Source: Dyadobacter sp. LHD-138
GTDB lineage: Bacteria > Bacteroidota > Bacteroidia > Cytophagales > Spirosomataceae
Direction: 5' to 3'
DNA length: 64,000 nucleotides
NCBI RefSeq assembly: GCF_030929615.1
Contig: NZ_JAVFVU010000010.1
Span: forward strand, 186,001 to 250,000
Under the pieces are notes generated by a model that worked only from the letters and a program-made list of their open reading frames with translations, did no database searches and was not told where the DNA came from. The position numbers and the translations under genes are program-made. Positions within the stretch are counted from its first letter, which is position 1. The number at the start of each line of letters is the position of its first letter. Shown here one piece after another: positions 28,547 to 37,621 of the stretch.

Positions 28547-29740
28547 ATGCAACCTGACGATTACCTAAAATTATACAAAGACACACTACTGGACAACGTA
28601 ATCCCGTTCTGGTTGCAGCATTCGGGAGACGAGGCGTTTGGAGGATATTTTACTTGTCTTGATAAAGAAGGTAAGGTTTTTGACACGGATAAGTTTATCT
28701 GGCTGCAGTGCCGTCAGGTCTGGTGTTTTTCAATGTTGTATAACAAAGTTGAGAAAAAGCAGGAATGGCTCGATTTTGCTTTACAGGGCGCGGCCTTTCT
28801 TGAAAAAAATGGCCGAGATGAAAACGGTAACTGGTATTTTTCGGTGAATCGGGAGGGGATCCCACTAACCCAGCCTTACAATATATTTTCAGATTGTTTC
28901 GCTTCTATGGCTTTTGGTCAGCTATTCAAGGCGACGCAAGAGCCTGAACATGCTAAAATTGCCGTTGATACTTTTCACAGCATTTTAAACAAAAAAGATA
29001 ACTCAAAAGGTGTCTATAATAAGAGTTTTCCAGGAACGCGCCCGTTACAGGGGTTTGCCCTTCCGATGATCCTTTGCAATCTGGTACTTGAAATAGAACA
29101 TTTACTGGATGCCGATCTGGTGGAAACGACGATTCAAAATGGTATTGATACCATCATGAACCAGTTTTACCGGCCTGAGCTGGGTATTATTCTTGAAAAT
29201 GTAACGCCCGACGGAAATTTTTCGGATTCGTTTGAAGGCCGCCTGGTAAATCCGGGTCATGGGATTGAAGCCATGTGGTTTCTGATGGACCTGGCAGAAC
29301 GGGCGGATAACAAAGCGCTGGCCCAAAAAGCAATGGAGATCACGCTGAATATTTTGGAATACGGCTGGGATAAGCAGCATGGCGGAATATTTTATTTTCT
29401 GGACGTCAAAGGTGCGCCGCCACAGCAGTTGGAATGGGATCAGAAGTTATGGTGGGTACACGTAGAAACCTTAATCAGCTTATTAAAAGGTTATCTGCAC
29501 ACCGGTGATGAAAGATGTTGGACCTGGTTCGAAAGAGTGCACGAATATACCTGGACGCATTTTGCAGATCAGGAACACCCGGAGTGGTTTGGTTATCTGA
29601 ACCGTCAGGGCGAAGTATTGTTACCTTTGAAAGGCGGCAAATGGAAAGGCTGTTTTCACGTTCCGCGCGGGCTGTACCAGTGCTGGAAAACTTTGGAAGC
29701 CATTGTCGCTAAAAAATTATCAGAAGTCCAATATTCATAA
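28547..29740 (+). CDS. AGE-family N-acylglucosamine 2-epimerase
   Basis: A 397-residue cytosolic protein of the AGE family (alpha/alpha-barrel), which interconverts N-acetylglucosamine and N-acetylmannosamine or epimerises related sugars at C2. Visible motifs are RQVWCFSMLY, NPGHGIEAMW (with the first conserved histidine), KLWWVHVET and GKWKGCFHVPRGLYQCW (with the second). Those two histidines are the catalytic pair known from the family. It is the first gene of a plus-strand operon, with the MFS porter starting 1 bp after its stop. Together with NagA and NagB further along it suggests amino-sugar or sialic-acid catabolism; a cellobiose or mannose epimerase role is the alternative. Confidence 0.9.
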   Translation: MQPDDYLKLYKDTLLDNVIPFWLQHSGDEAFGGYFTCLDKEGKVFDTDKFIWLQCRQVWCFSMLYNKVEKKQEWLDFALQGAAFLEKNGRDENGNWYFSVNREGIPLTQPYNIFSDCFASMAFGQLFKATQEPEHAKIAVDTFHSILNKKDNSKGVYNKSFPGTRPLQGFALPMILCNLVLEIEHLLDADLVETTIQNGIDTIMNQFYRPELGIILENVTPDGNFSDSFEGRLVNPGHGIEAMWFLMDLAERADNKALAQKAMEITLNILEYGWDKQHGGIFYFLDVKGAPPQQLEWDQKLWWVHVETLISLLKGYLHTGDERCWTWFERVHEYTWTHFADQEHPEWFGYLNRQGEVLLPLKGGKWKGCFHVPRGLYQCWKTLEAIVAKKLSEVQYS

Positions 29741-29741
29741 T

Positions 29742-30992
29742 ATGGCTGGAATTCCTGCAAGTAACATGACAATTTCCGAACCAATTGGCCAGGAAAAACA
29801 AAATTATACACCAGCCCTGATCACGCTGGCTGTGTTGTACTTCATGATGGGTTTCATTACCTGTCTGAATGATACGCTCGTACCTTTTTTCAAAAAAGGG
29901 TTTACGCTGACTTATTCGGAATCTTCGCTGGTTCAGTTTTATTTCTTTCTGACTTATGGCATTGCTTCCATTCCTGCGGGAAAAGTGGTGGAGAAAGTGG
30001 GTTATAAGAAAGGAATGGTGCTCGGATTTTCGATTGCTGCCTGCGGGGCGTTGTTATTTTTCCCGGCTGCGGTGATGCACCAGTACGCTTTGTTTTTGGC
30101 TGCCTTATTTATTGTCGCGATCGGGATTGTGCTTTTACAGGTTGCGGCCAATCCTTACATCACCATTTTAGGTCCGGCAAAAACGGCTTCTTCAAGGTTA
30201 ACCCTTATTCAGGGTGTTGGCTCCATCGGAACGACAACGGCACCGCTTTTTGGTGCTTACTATATTCTTGCGCCGCTGCAGACATCCAGCGCATCCAGTG
30301 ACGCCGTCAAGTATCCTTATCTTGGTATCGCTGCCGCGCTGATTATTATTGCGCTGATTGTAAGTAGGTTATCGTTGCCCGTTATTAAGATGCAAGACGA
30401 GGCTATCGAAAATACCAGTGATTCGAAAAAAGGTATTTTCTCTTTCAGAAACCTTAATTACGGTATCATTGGGCTGTTTGTTTATGTAGGCGCGGAGGTT
30501 TCTGTCGGAACTTTTCTGACCAACTATATTGCTGATCTGTTGAAAATTACTGAAAGTGCGGCAAATAATTATGTTGCCTTTTATTGGGGCGGTATGCTCG
30601 TGGGACGTCTGATTGGCTCTGTTTTACTGAAATCCATCAAAGCTTCAACGGTGTTAAGTGTTTGCGCTGCTTTGGCGATTATTCTGATAATCGTTTCAAT
30701 CAATACAACCGGTTATCTGGCGGTATGGAGCATGATTGCCGTGGGTTTATGCAATTCCATCATGTTTGCGATCATTTTTTCGCTGGCGGTAAATGGTTTG
30801 GGGAAATACACAACCCAGGCATCCGGATTGCTGTCGACGGCCATTGCGGGCGGGGCCATTATCTCCTTTTGCCAGGGGTTACTGATCGACAACAGCACCT
30901 GGAAAGTTGCTTTTATGCTTCCGATGGCGTGTTACGTCTACATCATGTTTTATGGTTTGAACGGTTATAAATCGAAATTTAGCAGCTTATGA
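29742..30992 (+). CDS. MFS sugar porter (fucose/galactose/hexose symporter family)
   Basis: A protein of about 416 residues with twelve predicted transmembrane helices, of the FGHS branch of the major facilitator superfamily. It carries the signature VAANPYITILG at the end of helix four, the GYKKGM loop after helix two, and an N-terminal FMMGFITCLNDTLVPFF helix. It would bring a sugar across the inner membrane by proton symport. I use the ATG at 29742; earlier in-frame codons overlap the epimerase gene. Its last codon overlaps the start of the DUF4127 gene (ATGA), so the genes are co-translated. It resembles the porter at 45172-46494 in family but not closely. Confidence 0.92.
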   Translation: MAGIPASNMTISEPIGQEKQNYTPALITLAVLYFMMGFITCLNDTLVPFFKKGFTLTYSESSLVQFYFFLTYGIASIPAGKVVEKVGYKKGMVLGFSIAACGALLFFPAAVMHQYALFLAALFIVAIGIVLLQVAANPYITILGPAKTASSRLTLIQGVGSIGTTTAPLFGAYYILAPLQTSSASSDAVKYPYLGIAAALIIIALIVSRLSLPVIKMQDEAIENTSDSKKGIFSFRNLNYGIIGLFVYVGAEVSVGTFLTNYIADLLKITESAANNYVAFYWGGMLVGRLIGSVLLKSIKASTVLSVCAALAIILIIVSINTTGYLAVWSMIAVGLCNSIMFAIIFSLAVNGLGKYTTQASGLLSTAIAGGAIISFCQGLLIDNSTWKVAFMLPMACYVYIMFYGLNGYKSKFSSL

Positions 30993-32599
30993 AAAAGAGC
31001 ATCGTCCTCGCTTTGGTCTTACTAAGTTTTGTAATAAACGGTTTTGCGCAAAAAACGACAAAACTGTCGTCAAAGATTTTATTTATCCCGTTGGATGCCC
31101 GTCCGCCATGTCTGAAAATGACGGAGAAAATGGGGCTGATCGGAGATGCGGAGGTGATATCGCCGCCCCTGGCTTTACTGGGAAATTTCCAGGATCCGGG
31201 GCAGTCTAAAAAAATCAACGAATGGATCTTGAAACAGGACCTGAAATCTTTTGATGCGGCTATTATTGTTTTGGATATGATCGCGTATGGCGGGTTGGTT
31301 GCGTCCCGGAAGCATAATGTCGAATCATCTGTGGCGTTATCCCGCGTGGATGTTTTGAAACAAATTCGGAAGAATGCGCCGAAATTGAAAATTTATGGTC
31401 AAAGTGTGATTATGCGCCTCGCTCCGAGCGCAGACGGAAAAAATGAAGCTTATCGTGAAAAGCTGGCGACATGGGCGAAAATATCGCCTGATTCAGATGA
31501 TAAAACGAGGGCGGAAGTCGCAAAACTGGAACAGGATATCCCGGCGGCGGTCCTTGCCGATTACAAAAGCGCGAGGGAGCGAAACTATAAAACCAATGTA
31601 AAAGCGATCGATTTTGTTAAAAATGGTCTGATCGATTATCTGATCTTATCTCAGGATGATGCGTCACCCAAAGGCGTTCACCTGGTCGACCGACAGAATT
31701 TAATTAAAACACGTGATGTACTTGGGTTAACAGAAAAAATTGCCATCCAGCCTGGTGCGGATGAAGTTTCGATGTTGCTTTTGGCGAGGGCTTTGAATAA
31801 AAATTACAAATTCGCTCCAAAAATCAAGGCGGTTTATTCTTCTGAAAAACTGAAAAATAAGGTCATGCCGTTTGAGGACAGGACGCTTGCAGAAACGGTA
31901 AGTCACCACATCAAGGCAACCGGGTCGCAGGAAGTTGAAAACGAAAGTGCCGCTGATATTTTGTTTTATGTGTATCCATCAAGGCATGAAGCAGGTGTCG
32001 CGGAAAAATTTGCCACGGAGATTGATCAAAAAATTAAGGCTGGTAAAAGAATTATCGTAGCCGATATTGATCCAATTGGCGATGTGCAGGGAGGTGATTC
32101 TGTCTTTACTATGGCGCTGGAAAAACGAAATGTTTTTTCATCCTTAAATGGATATGCTTCCTGGAACACAGCCGGGAATACGATAGGCACGGCCCTTCCG
32201 CACGGCGTGGTTTTTGCACTGGCAGAATCCAGATTTTTGAAAAACAAAACAATCGCCAGTCGTATCTGGACTGCACAAAACTGGTTTATGATCAACCGGG
32301 TGATGGACGACTATTATTATCATAACCTGGTGCGGGCCAAAGCAAATACATTTTTAACGGGAAAGAAACTGCCGAGTGCAGCACTCATGAACGACGCCGA
32401 TAACCAGAAAGTCGAATCCTATTGCCTGGGCTTACTTCAAAAGTATATGGACTCGTTTCTGTCTGGTTATTTTAAGAAAAACAATAGTTTAGAGCAAAAC
32501 ATACAATGCGGCAAACCGGTGAATCTGAGTTTTGATTTGCCATGGAACCGCACTTTTGAAGCGGACATTGATTTTGATATCCGTTGCCAGGTTCAGTAA
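30989..32599 (+). CDS. DUF4127 family secreted protein
   Basis: A 536-residue protein of the DUF4127 family. An N-terminal signal peptide (ending NGFAQ) suggests it acts in the periplasm. The conserved core includes ILFIPLDARPPC near the start, AYGGLVASRKH, LILSQDDASPKG and IQPGADEVSMLLLAR. No catalytic function is established that I can name. Its place inside a sugar operon, between the porter and a SusCD pair, and its overlap with the porter gene, argue for a role in processing the imported sugar. Confidence 0.85.
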   Translation: MKKSIVLALVLLSFVINGFAQKTTKLSSKILFIPLDARPPCLKMTEKMGLIGDAEVISPPLALLGNFQDPGQSKKINEWILKQDLKSFDAAIIVLDMIAYGGLVASRKHNVESSVALSRVDVLKQIRKNAPKLKIYGQSVIMRLAPSADGKNEAYREKLATWAKISPDSDDKTRAEVAKLEQDIPAAVLADYKSARERNYKTNVKAIDFVKNGLIDYLILSQDDASPKGVHLVDRQNLIKTRDVLGLTEKIAIQPGADEVSMLLLARALNKNYKFAPKIKAVYSSEKLKNKVMPFEDRTLAETVSHHIKATGSQEVENESAADILFYVYPSRHEAGVAEKFATEIDQKIKAGKRIIVADIDPIGDVQGGDSVFTMALEKRNVFSSLNGYASWNTAGNTIGTALPHGVVFALAESRFLKNKTIASRIWTAQNWFMINRVMDDYYYHNLVRAKANTFLTGKKLPSAALMNDADNQKVESYCLGLLQKYMDSFLSGYFKKNNSLEQNIQCGKPVNLSFDLPWNRTFEADIDFDIRCQVQ

Positions 32600-32653
32600 A
32601 TACAGATTATTCCTAAACCCTATAAATTTTTAATACCTAATGCTGATTGCCTC

Positions 32654-32671
32654 GCCGGTCTTTTGACCGGC
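32654..32671 (+). other. GC-rich hairpin between DUF4127 gene and susC
   Basis: A 7-bp perfect stem (GCCGGTC at 32654-32660 with GACCGGC at 32665-32671) and a TTTT loop, 41 bp before susC. No T-run follows, so it is more likely a message-processing or stability element than a terminator. Confidence 0.5.
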
Positions 32672-32712
32672 CGGGAAGACTATGTTCAATTAAACCCACA
32701 ATTATTTAACCA

Positions 32713-35700
32713 ATGCAGAATTTTTCCAAGCAAAAACGGCGCATGAGCTGGTGGCTCGTGTTGCTCATTACTATTTGTCAGCAGTATTATGCTGCTGCGC
32801 AAAGTCAGGATCTACGCGGTAAGGTAACGGAAAGTACAGGAGGGACGTTACCAGGTGTAACTGTTGTGATCAAAGGTACTTCCAATGGAACAACAACGGA
32901 TGCAGAAGGAAATTATAAACTGACGTTAGGACAGAATTCTGGCACAGTCGTGTTTTCATTTATGGGCATGGTGAGCCAGGAAGTCGCTTTTAGCGGTCCG
33001 GGTGAAATTAATATAGCACTGGTTTCGGATAGCAAAACGCTGAATGAACTCGTCGTTGTAGGTTATGGAACGCAGAAAAAGGTAAACTTAACCGGTGCAG
33101 TTTCTGTGATTGACGGCGAAAAATTATCAAACCGTCAGGTAGCGTCGACTTCCCTGGCTTTGCAGGGCGCGGCTCCGGGTGTTACCATTACGCAACAATC
33201 AGGGGTTCCCGGCGGTGACGGAGGGACGATACGTATACGTGGGATCGGTTCAATTAATGCCGGACAAAATCCGCTTGTTTTGATTGATAACGTGGAGATG
33301 AACCTGGACGCGATTGACCCGAATAATATTGAAAGTATTTCAGTATTAAAGGACGCTGCCGCTGCGGCCGTTTATGGCTCACGTGCTGCAAACGGGGTAA
33401 TTCTGATCACGACGAAACGTGGTGCGAATGGGATTAACATCAGCTATAATGCGTATGTTTCTGATCAGAAACCGACTGATCTGCCCAATAAAGTCAATGG
33501 TCTGGAGCATATGAAATACTGGGATATTGCCCAGGTAAACAGCGGTTTGCCGGCAGCCTTTACGTCGCAGATCGCAGCTTATGAAAAAAACGGACCGGAT
33601 AATTTCAGCCTTTTCAATACAGACTGGAAAAAACTCGTGCTGACCAATAGCGGGATGATGCAAAACCATAACCTGAATATTTCGGGCGGGACGGATCGTA
33701 TCAAGGTATTTGCTTCCGGCAGTTTTTTGGATCAGAAAGGATTAACAGCCAATACAAATTACAAACGTGCAGATTTTCGTTTCAACACCGATATTGCAGT
33801 AACGAAAACGTTGTCTGCATCCATGGATCTTGTTTTGAATAAATCAAACCGTTTATGGCCGGGGCAGTCTACACCGCAGTCTATTATTCGTCAGATGCTG
33901 GGTTTTCCGGCAACAACGCCAGGGCGTTATGACAGTGGTGAATGGGGCGAAGGCTGGTCTAACGCCAATCCGGCAGCACAGGCGGAAGATGGTGGTTTTG
34001 CAAGAAGCATCACCAATTCAAGAATTATTAAGGGAACTTTGACTTACAAACCAGTCGAAGGACTGGAAATTCTTGCGACTTACAGTTCCAATTATTACAC
34101 AACCCGCGGCAGGACTTTTACGGATCAATACAAAATTTACAATGCCGATCCGTCGACTAAAACCTTGGTATTGGCCCGTCCCTGGCCTGCACTTAACTCG
34201 CTTTCGGATAATAGTGCCGAAAATACCCAAAACCTGTTCCGTGCGCAGGCTACGTTCAACAAGTCTTTCGGGAAACATAATTTTACCGTTCTGGGCGGTT
34301 TCAGTACCGAAGATTTCAGTACTTCCAATGTGAATACTTTCCGGCAAAACCTGTTGTCTGCTGATCGCCCATATCTTGACAGCGGAGATCCGCTTGGGCA
34401 AACGATTAGCGGTGGGGCCAGTAAATATTCGATGGTTTCCGTATATGGCCGTTTGAACTACAATTACAACGAAAAATATTTGCTTGAAGTCAATGGCCGC
34501 ATGGATGCTTCTTCACGTTTCAGAAAGGAGAACTGGTGGAAATTGTTTCCGTCGGTATCCGGAGGATGGAGAATGTCGCAGGAAAATTTCTGGTCAGGCA
34601 TAAGTCATGTTGTTAATGATGCGAAACTGCGTGCATCTTATGGAACACTTGGGAATCAGAATTTGATGCGGAATCTCGTTCCTGATTATTACCCGAGCTA
34701 TTCGACCTTCTATTCGGGAACGGCTTACAACTACTATTTCAATAACGTTGCCAACGCGGGTTATGCGCTAACAACCGCTGCGAACCCCAATATCAAATGG
34801 GAAACTTCAAAAATCCTGGATATTGGTGCAGATTTTGCTTTGCTGCGTAATCGCCTGACCGTGACGGCTGACTATTTTCAGCGTGATATCAGCGATATGT
34901 TGCAACTGGTTCCAATCCCGGGTTACGTAGGGCTTGCTTCGCCGTTTGTGAATGTAGGTTCCATGCGCAACAACGGATGGGAACTGGGGATTGGCTGGAA
35001 GGACAAGATCAGCGATTTCAATTACCAGGTACAGTTTAATATTTCCGACGTTAAAAATAAGGTGCTGAAAAACGGTGGCACGCCAATAATCAACGGCGCG
35101 ACGATCCAGCAGGAAGGTTATGCACTGGATTCTTACTACGGTTATCAGGCGGAAGGCTTGTTCCAAACGGCTGAGGAGGTGAAAAATGCGCCTTTCCAGT
35201 ATGGAAACACGGCGGCGGGAGACATTCGCTACAAAGATATCAGCGGTCCGAATGGTGTTCCGGATAATAAAATCGATAGCTACGACCGTACGATTCTTGG
35301 GAATTATTTTCCTCGTTACGAATATAGTTTCAACCTTGCTGCCCAGTATAAAGGTTTTGATGTTACCGCGTTCTTTCAGGGTGTTGGTAAAAAGGATAAT
35401 TATCTGTCGGGAACCGGTTCTCAGCCATTTTATTCAGCCAACTTCCAGGGCTCTATGTTTAAATATCAGGAAGATTTCTGGACACCGCAAAATACCGGCG
35501 CAGCTTATCCGCGTCTGACGGCCAACAGCATTCCTAATAACTACCTGACATCTTCCTACTGGGTGAGATCGGCTTCTTATTTACGTATCAAAAATGTGGT
35601 ATTGGGTTATACTTTGCCAAAAACGCTGACTGAAAAAGTGAAAATTAAGTCGGCCAGAATATATTTGAGCGGCCAGAACCTGATAACGTGGAGCAAGTTC

Positions 35701-35793
35701 TTTCCAGGATTTGACCCAGAACAAAGGGATACTGGCGGAGAGTTTTATCCGATCATGAAGACGTACACGGTGGGTATTAACATTAAGTTTTAA
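32713..35793 (+). CDS. SusC/RagA-family TonB-dependent receptor
   Basis: A 1026-residue outer-membrane transporter. After a signal peptide (ending YYAAAQ) comes a carboxypeptidase-regulatory-like domain (about 33-115), a TonB-box region (LNELVVVGYG), a plug domain with the IRIRGIGS and VLKDAAAAAVYGSRAANG motifs, and a barrel ending VGINIKF. It has no STN domain, so an ECF/FecR signalling link is not expected. The paired SusD gene starts 4 bp after its stop. Its operon context points to an amino sugar or sugar-acid ligand such as sialic acid, but this is inference. Confidence 0.96.
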   Translation: MQNFSKQKRRMSWWLVLLITICQQYYAAAQSQDLRGKVTESTGGTLPGVTVVIKGTSNGTTTDAEGNYKLTLGQNSGTVVFSFMGMVSQEVAFSGPGEINIALVSDSKTLNELVVVGYGTQKKVNLTGAVSVIDGEKLSNRQVASTSLALQGAAPGVTITQQSGVPGGDGGTIRIRGIGSINAGQNPLVLIDNVEMNLDAIDPNNIESISVLKDAAAAAVYGSRAANGVILITTKRGANGINISYNAYVSDQKPTDLPNKVNGLEHMKYWDIAQVNSGLPAAFTSQIAAYEKNGPDNFSLFNTDWKKLVLTNSGMMQNHNLNISGGTDRIKVFASGSFLDQKGLTANTNYKRADFRFNTDIAVTKTLSASMDLVLNKSNRLWPGQSTPQSIIRQMLGFPATTPGRYDSGEWGEGWSNANPAAQAEDGGFARSITNSRIIKGTLTYKPVEGLEILATYSSNYYTTRGRTFTDQYKIYNADPSTKTLVLARPWPALNSLSDNSAENTQNLFRAQATFNKSFGKHNFTVLGGFSTEDFSTSNVNTFRQNLLSADRPYLDSGDPLGQTISGGASKYSMVSVYGRLNYNYNEKYLLEVNGRMDASSRFRKENWWKLFPSVSGGWRMSQENFWSGISHVVNDAKLRASYGTLGNQNLMRNLVPDYYPSYSTFYSGTAYNYYFNNVANAGYALTTAANPNIKWETSKILDIGADFALLRNRLTVTADYFQRDISDMLQLVPIPGYVGLASPFVNVGSMRNNGWELGIGWKDKISDFNYQVQFNISDVKNKVLKNGGTPIINGATIQQEGYALDSYYGYQAEGLFQTAEEVKNAPFQYGNTAAGDIRYKDISGPNGVPDNKIDSYDRTILGNYFPRYEYSFNLAAQYKGFDVTAFFQGVGKKDNYLSGTGSQPFYSANFQGSMFKYQEDFWTPQNTGAAYPRLTANSIPNNYLTSSYWVRSASYLRIKNVVLGYTLPKTLTEKVKIKSARIYLSGQNLITWSKFFPGFDPEQRDTGGEFYPIMKTYTVGINIKF

Positions 35794-35797
35794 GAAC

Positions 35798-37492
35798 ATG
35801 AAAAAGAAATTTCTCTATATAATCGGCCTTTGCCTTTCACTACAAGTGTTTTCGGGTTGCAAGGATTATCTCGAACAAGCACCGCTGGACGCTCCCGCAA
35901 CCGGCCAGTTTTTCAATAACCAGACGGAGATGAACGCCGCCCTAACAGCTGTTTACAAATCGGCTTACTGGAATACCGGTACGACCCCTTATCAGTCGAT
36001 AATGGATGGCTGGACGGATATTGCCCTGCTGCGCGCACCGGATATGGGCGAAGGTAATTTCGATGTTTTCAATGCCAATGCAAAATCAATCTGGACACTG
36101 GCTTATACGACGATCCAGCGTGCCAACACGATGATTGAGGGAATGGAAGCGGGTAAAGCCAATGTGCCCGCGGCAGCTTTTAATCGCATGCAGGCTGAGG
36201 CAAAAGGTTTGAGGGCATTTGCTTATTTCTTTTTGGTGAATTTATATGGTGATGTACCTTTGATTACAAAACCATTGCTGCCAGCCGATTTTTACATCCA
36301 AACCCGTGCACCCAAGGCAGAGATTATCAACTTTATTTATAGTGATCTCGATGCTGCGGCAGCGGTTCTTGACTGGGCACCGGTTGATCGCGGGCGCATG
36401 TCGAAAGCAATTGTGCTGGGGATTAAGGCGCGTACTGCGCTTTACAACAAGCAATACAAAGTAGCGGCTGATGTAACCAAACAGGTTATCGACGGAGCGG
36501 GATTAGGTCTGAATCCTAAATTTCAGGATCTTTTTACAAAAGCCGGGCAAACACCCAATGCCGGGAAGGAAATTATGTTTGAAATTCTTTATACCGACGC
36601 AGATGCGAATTCGATCACTTATCTGCCTTTGGGAAGTATTTCGAGGACTGCCGGTGGACAGTCAGGTCGTTTTCCGCAGCAGCGGCTGGTGGATATGTTT
36701 GAAGCAAAGGATGGTAAACGTATCGATGAATCAAAAGTATATGATCCGAAAAATCCGCGTCTGAACCGTGACTCGCGTTTGAAATATACCGTGGCAATTC
36801 CGGGTGACACGATCACGATGAACCAGACGACCTTTGTTTATGACATTTATAAAAATACCACATCGGTAAAAAATGCGGATGGGACGTGGAGCACCAAAGC
36901 GAACGCGGATTTTGACAATGCGTACGGACCGTCAAAAAGTGGTGTTGGATTGCTGCACGCGAAGTACACTTTCACGGCTGAAAATGCTTTTACAGCCCGC
37001 GTGAACTTTATTCTGATGCGTTATGCGGAAATTTTGCTTACCTATGCAGAATCGAAAATTGAGCTTAACGAAATGGATGCCTCGGTCATTAATGCAATCA
37101 ATCTGGTGCGAAAAAGAGCGGGACAACCGGATGTAGAAACTGCGATTCTGGCGGATCAGAATAAATTGCGTCAGCTTATCCGACGTGAACGTACCGTGGA
37201 ATTGGCCATGGAAGGTTTCCGCTGGTTTGATATCCGTCGCTGGGATATTGCTTCGGTTGTGATGCCGCAAAAAGTAATGGGTATTGCCAAAGATTCTGCG
37301 ATTGTGCCTGCATCGCCTGATTTTAAGGCAACGGCCGTTCATGATCTGAATAATATCCCAACCTATACCACGAGTGAAAGCACCAGAATGCTGCGGGAGA
37401 TTCGTTACTGGTATCCTAAATTAAATCTGTTTCCCGTTCCGCAGTCGGAAAGGGATATCAACCCAAAACTGACGCAGAATCCTGAGTGGTGA
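35798..37492 (+). CDS. SusD/RagB-family outer-membrane lipoprotein
   Basis: A 564-residue surface lipoprotein with a lipobox (VFSGC) and typical SusD features. These are an N-terminal NNQTEMNAALTAVYKSAYW segment, the TPR-like EAKGLRAFAYFFLVNLYGDVP motif, and the C-terminal RRERTVELAMEGFRWFDIRRW motif. It caps the SusC receptor encoded 4 bp upstream. A pair of long inverted repeats follows its stop codon, ahead of the FAD oxidoreductase gene. Confidence 0.95.
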   Translation: MKKKFLYIIGLCLSLQVFSGCKDYLEQAPLDAPATGQFFNNQTEMNAALTAVYKSAYWNTGTTPYQSIMDGWTDIALLRAPDMGEGNFDVFNANAKSIWTLAYTTIQRANTMIEGMEAGKANVPAAAFNRMQAEAKGLRAFAYFFLVNLYGDVPLITKPLLPADFYIQTRAPKAEIINFIYSDLDAAAAVLDWAPVDRGRMSKAIVLGIKARTALYNKQYKVAADVTKQVIDGAGLGLNPKFQDLFTKAGQTPNAGKEIMFEILYTDADANSITYLPLGSISRTAGGQSGRFPQQRLVDMFEAKDGKRIDESKVYDPKNPRLNRDSRLKYTVAIPGDTITMNQTTFVYDIYKNTTSVKNADGTWSTKANADFDNAYGPSKSGVGLLHAKYTFTAENAFTARVNFILMRYAEILLTYAESKIELNEMDASVINAINLVRKRAGQPDVETAILADQNKLRQLIRRERTVELAMEGFRWFDIRRWDIASVVMPQKVMGIAKDSAIVPASPDFKATAVHDLNNIPTYTTSESTRMLREIRYWYPKLNLFPVPQSERDINPKLTQNPEW

Positions 37493-37501
37493 TAAAATTG
37501 T

Positions 37502-37593
37502 TGTCGGCAATCGGCTGTCAGCAGTCGGCTGGTTCAGGATGAATAATATTCTTTTACAGAATTAATCTGAAAGCCGAAAGCCGATTGCCGACA
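37502..37593. repeat. Inverted repeat, REP-like (15-bp arms)
   Basis: Perfect 15-bp arms at 37502-37516 and 37579-37593 with a spacer of 62 bp. The spacer holds a second, shorter pair (TCGGCT/AGCCGA) nested within. The unit is built from repeats of the type TCGGC, common in the intergenic DNA of this bacterial group. It lies between the susD and FAD oxidoreductase genes. Confidence 0.7.
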
Positions 37594-37621
37594 GCATACT
37601 AAAATCCTTTAAATTAGAATC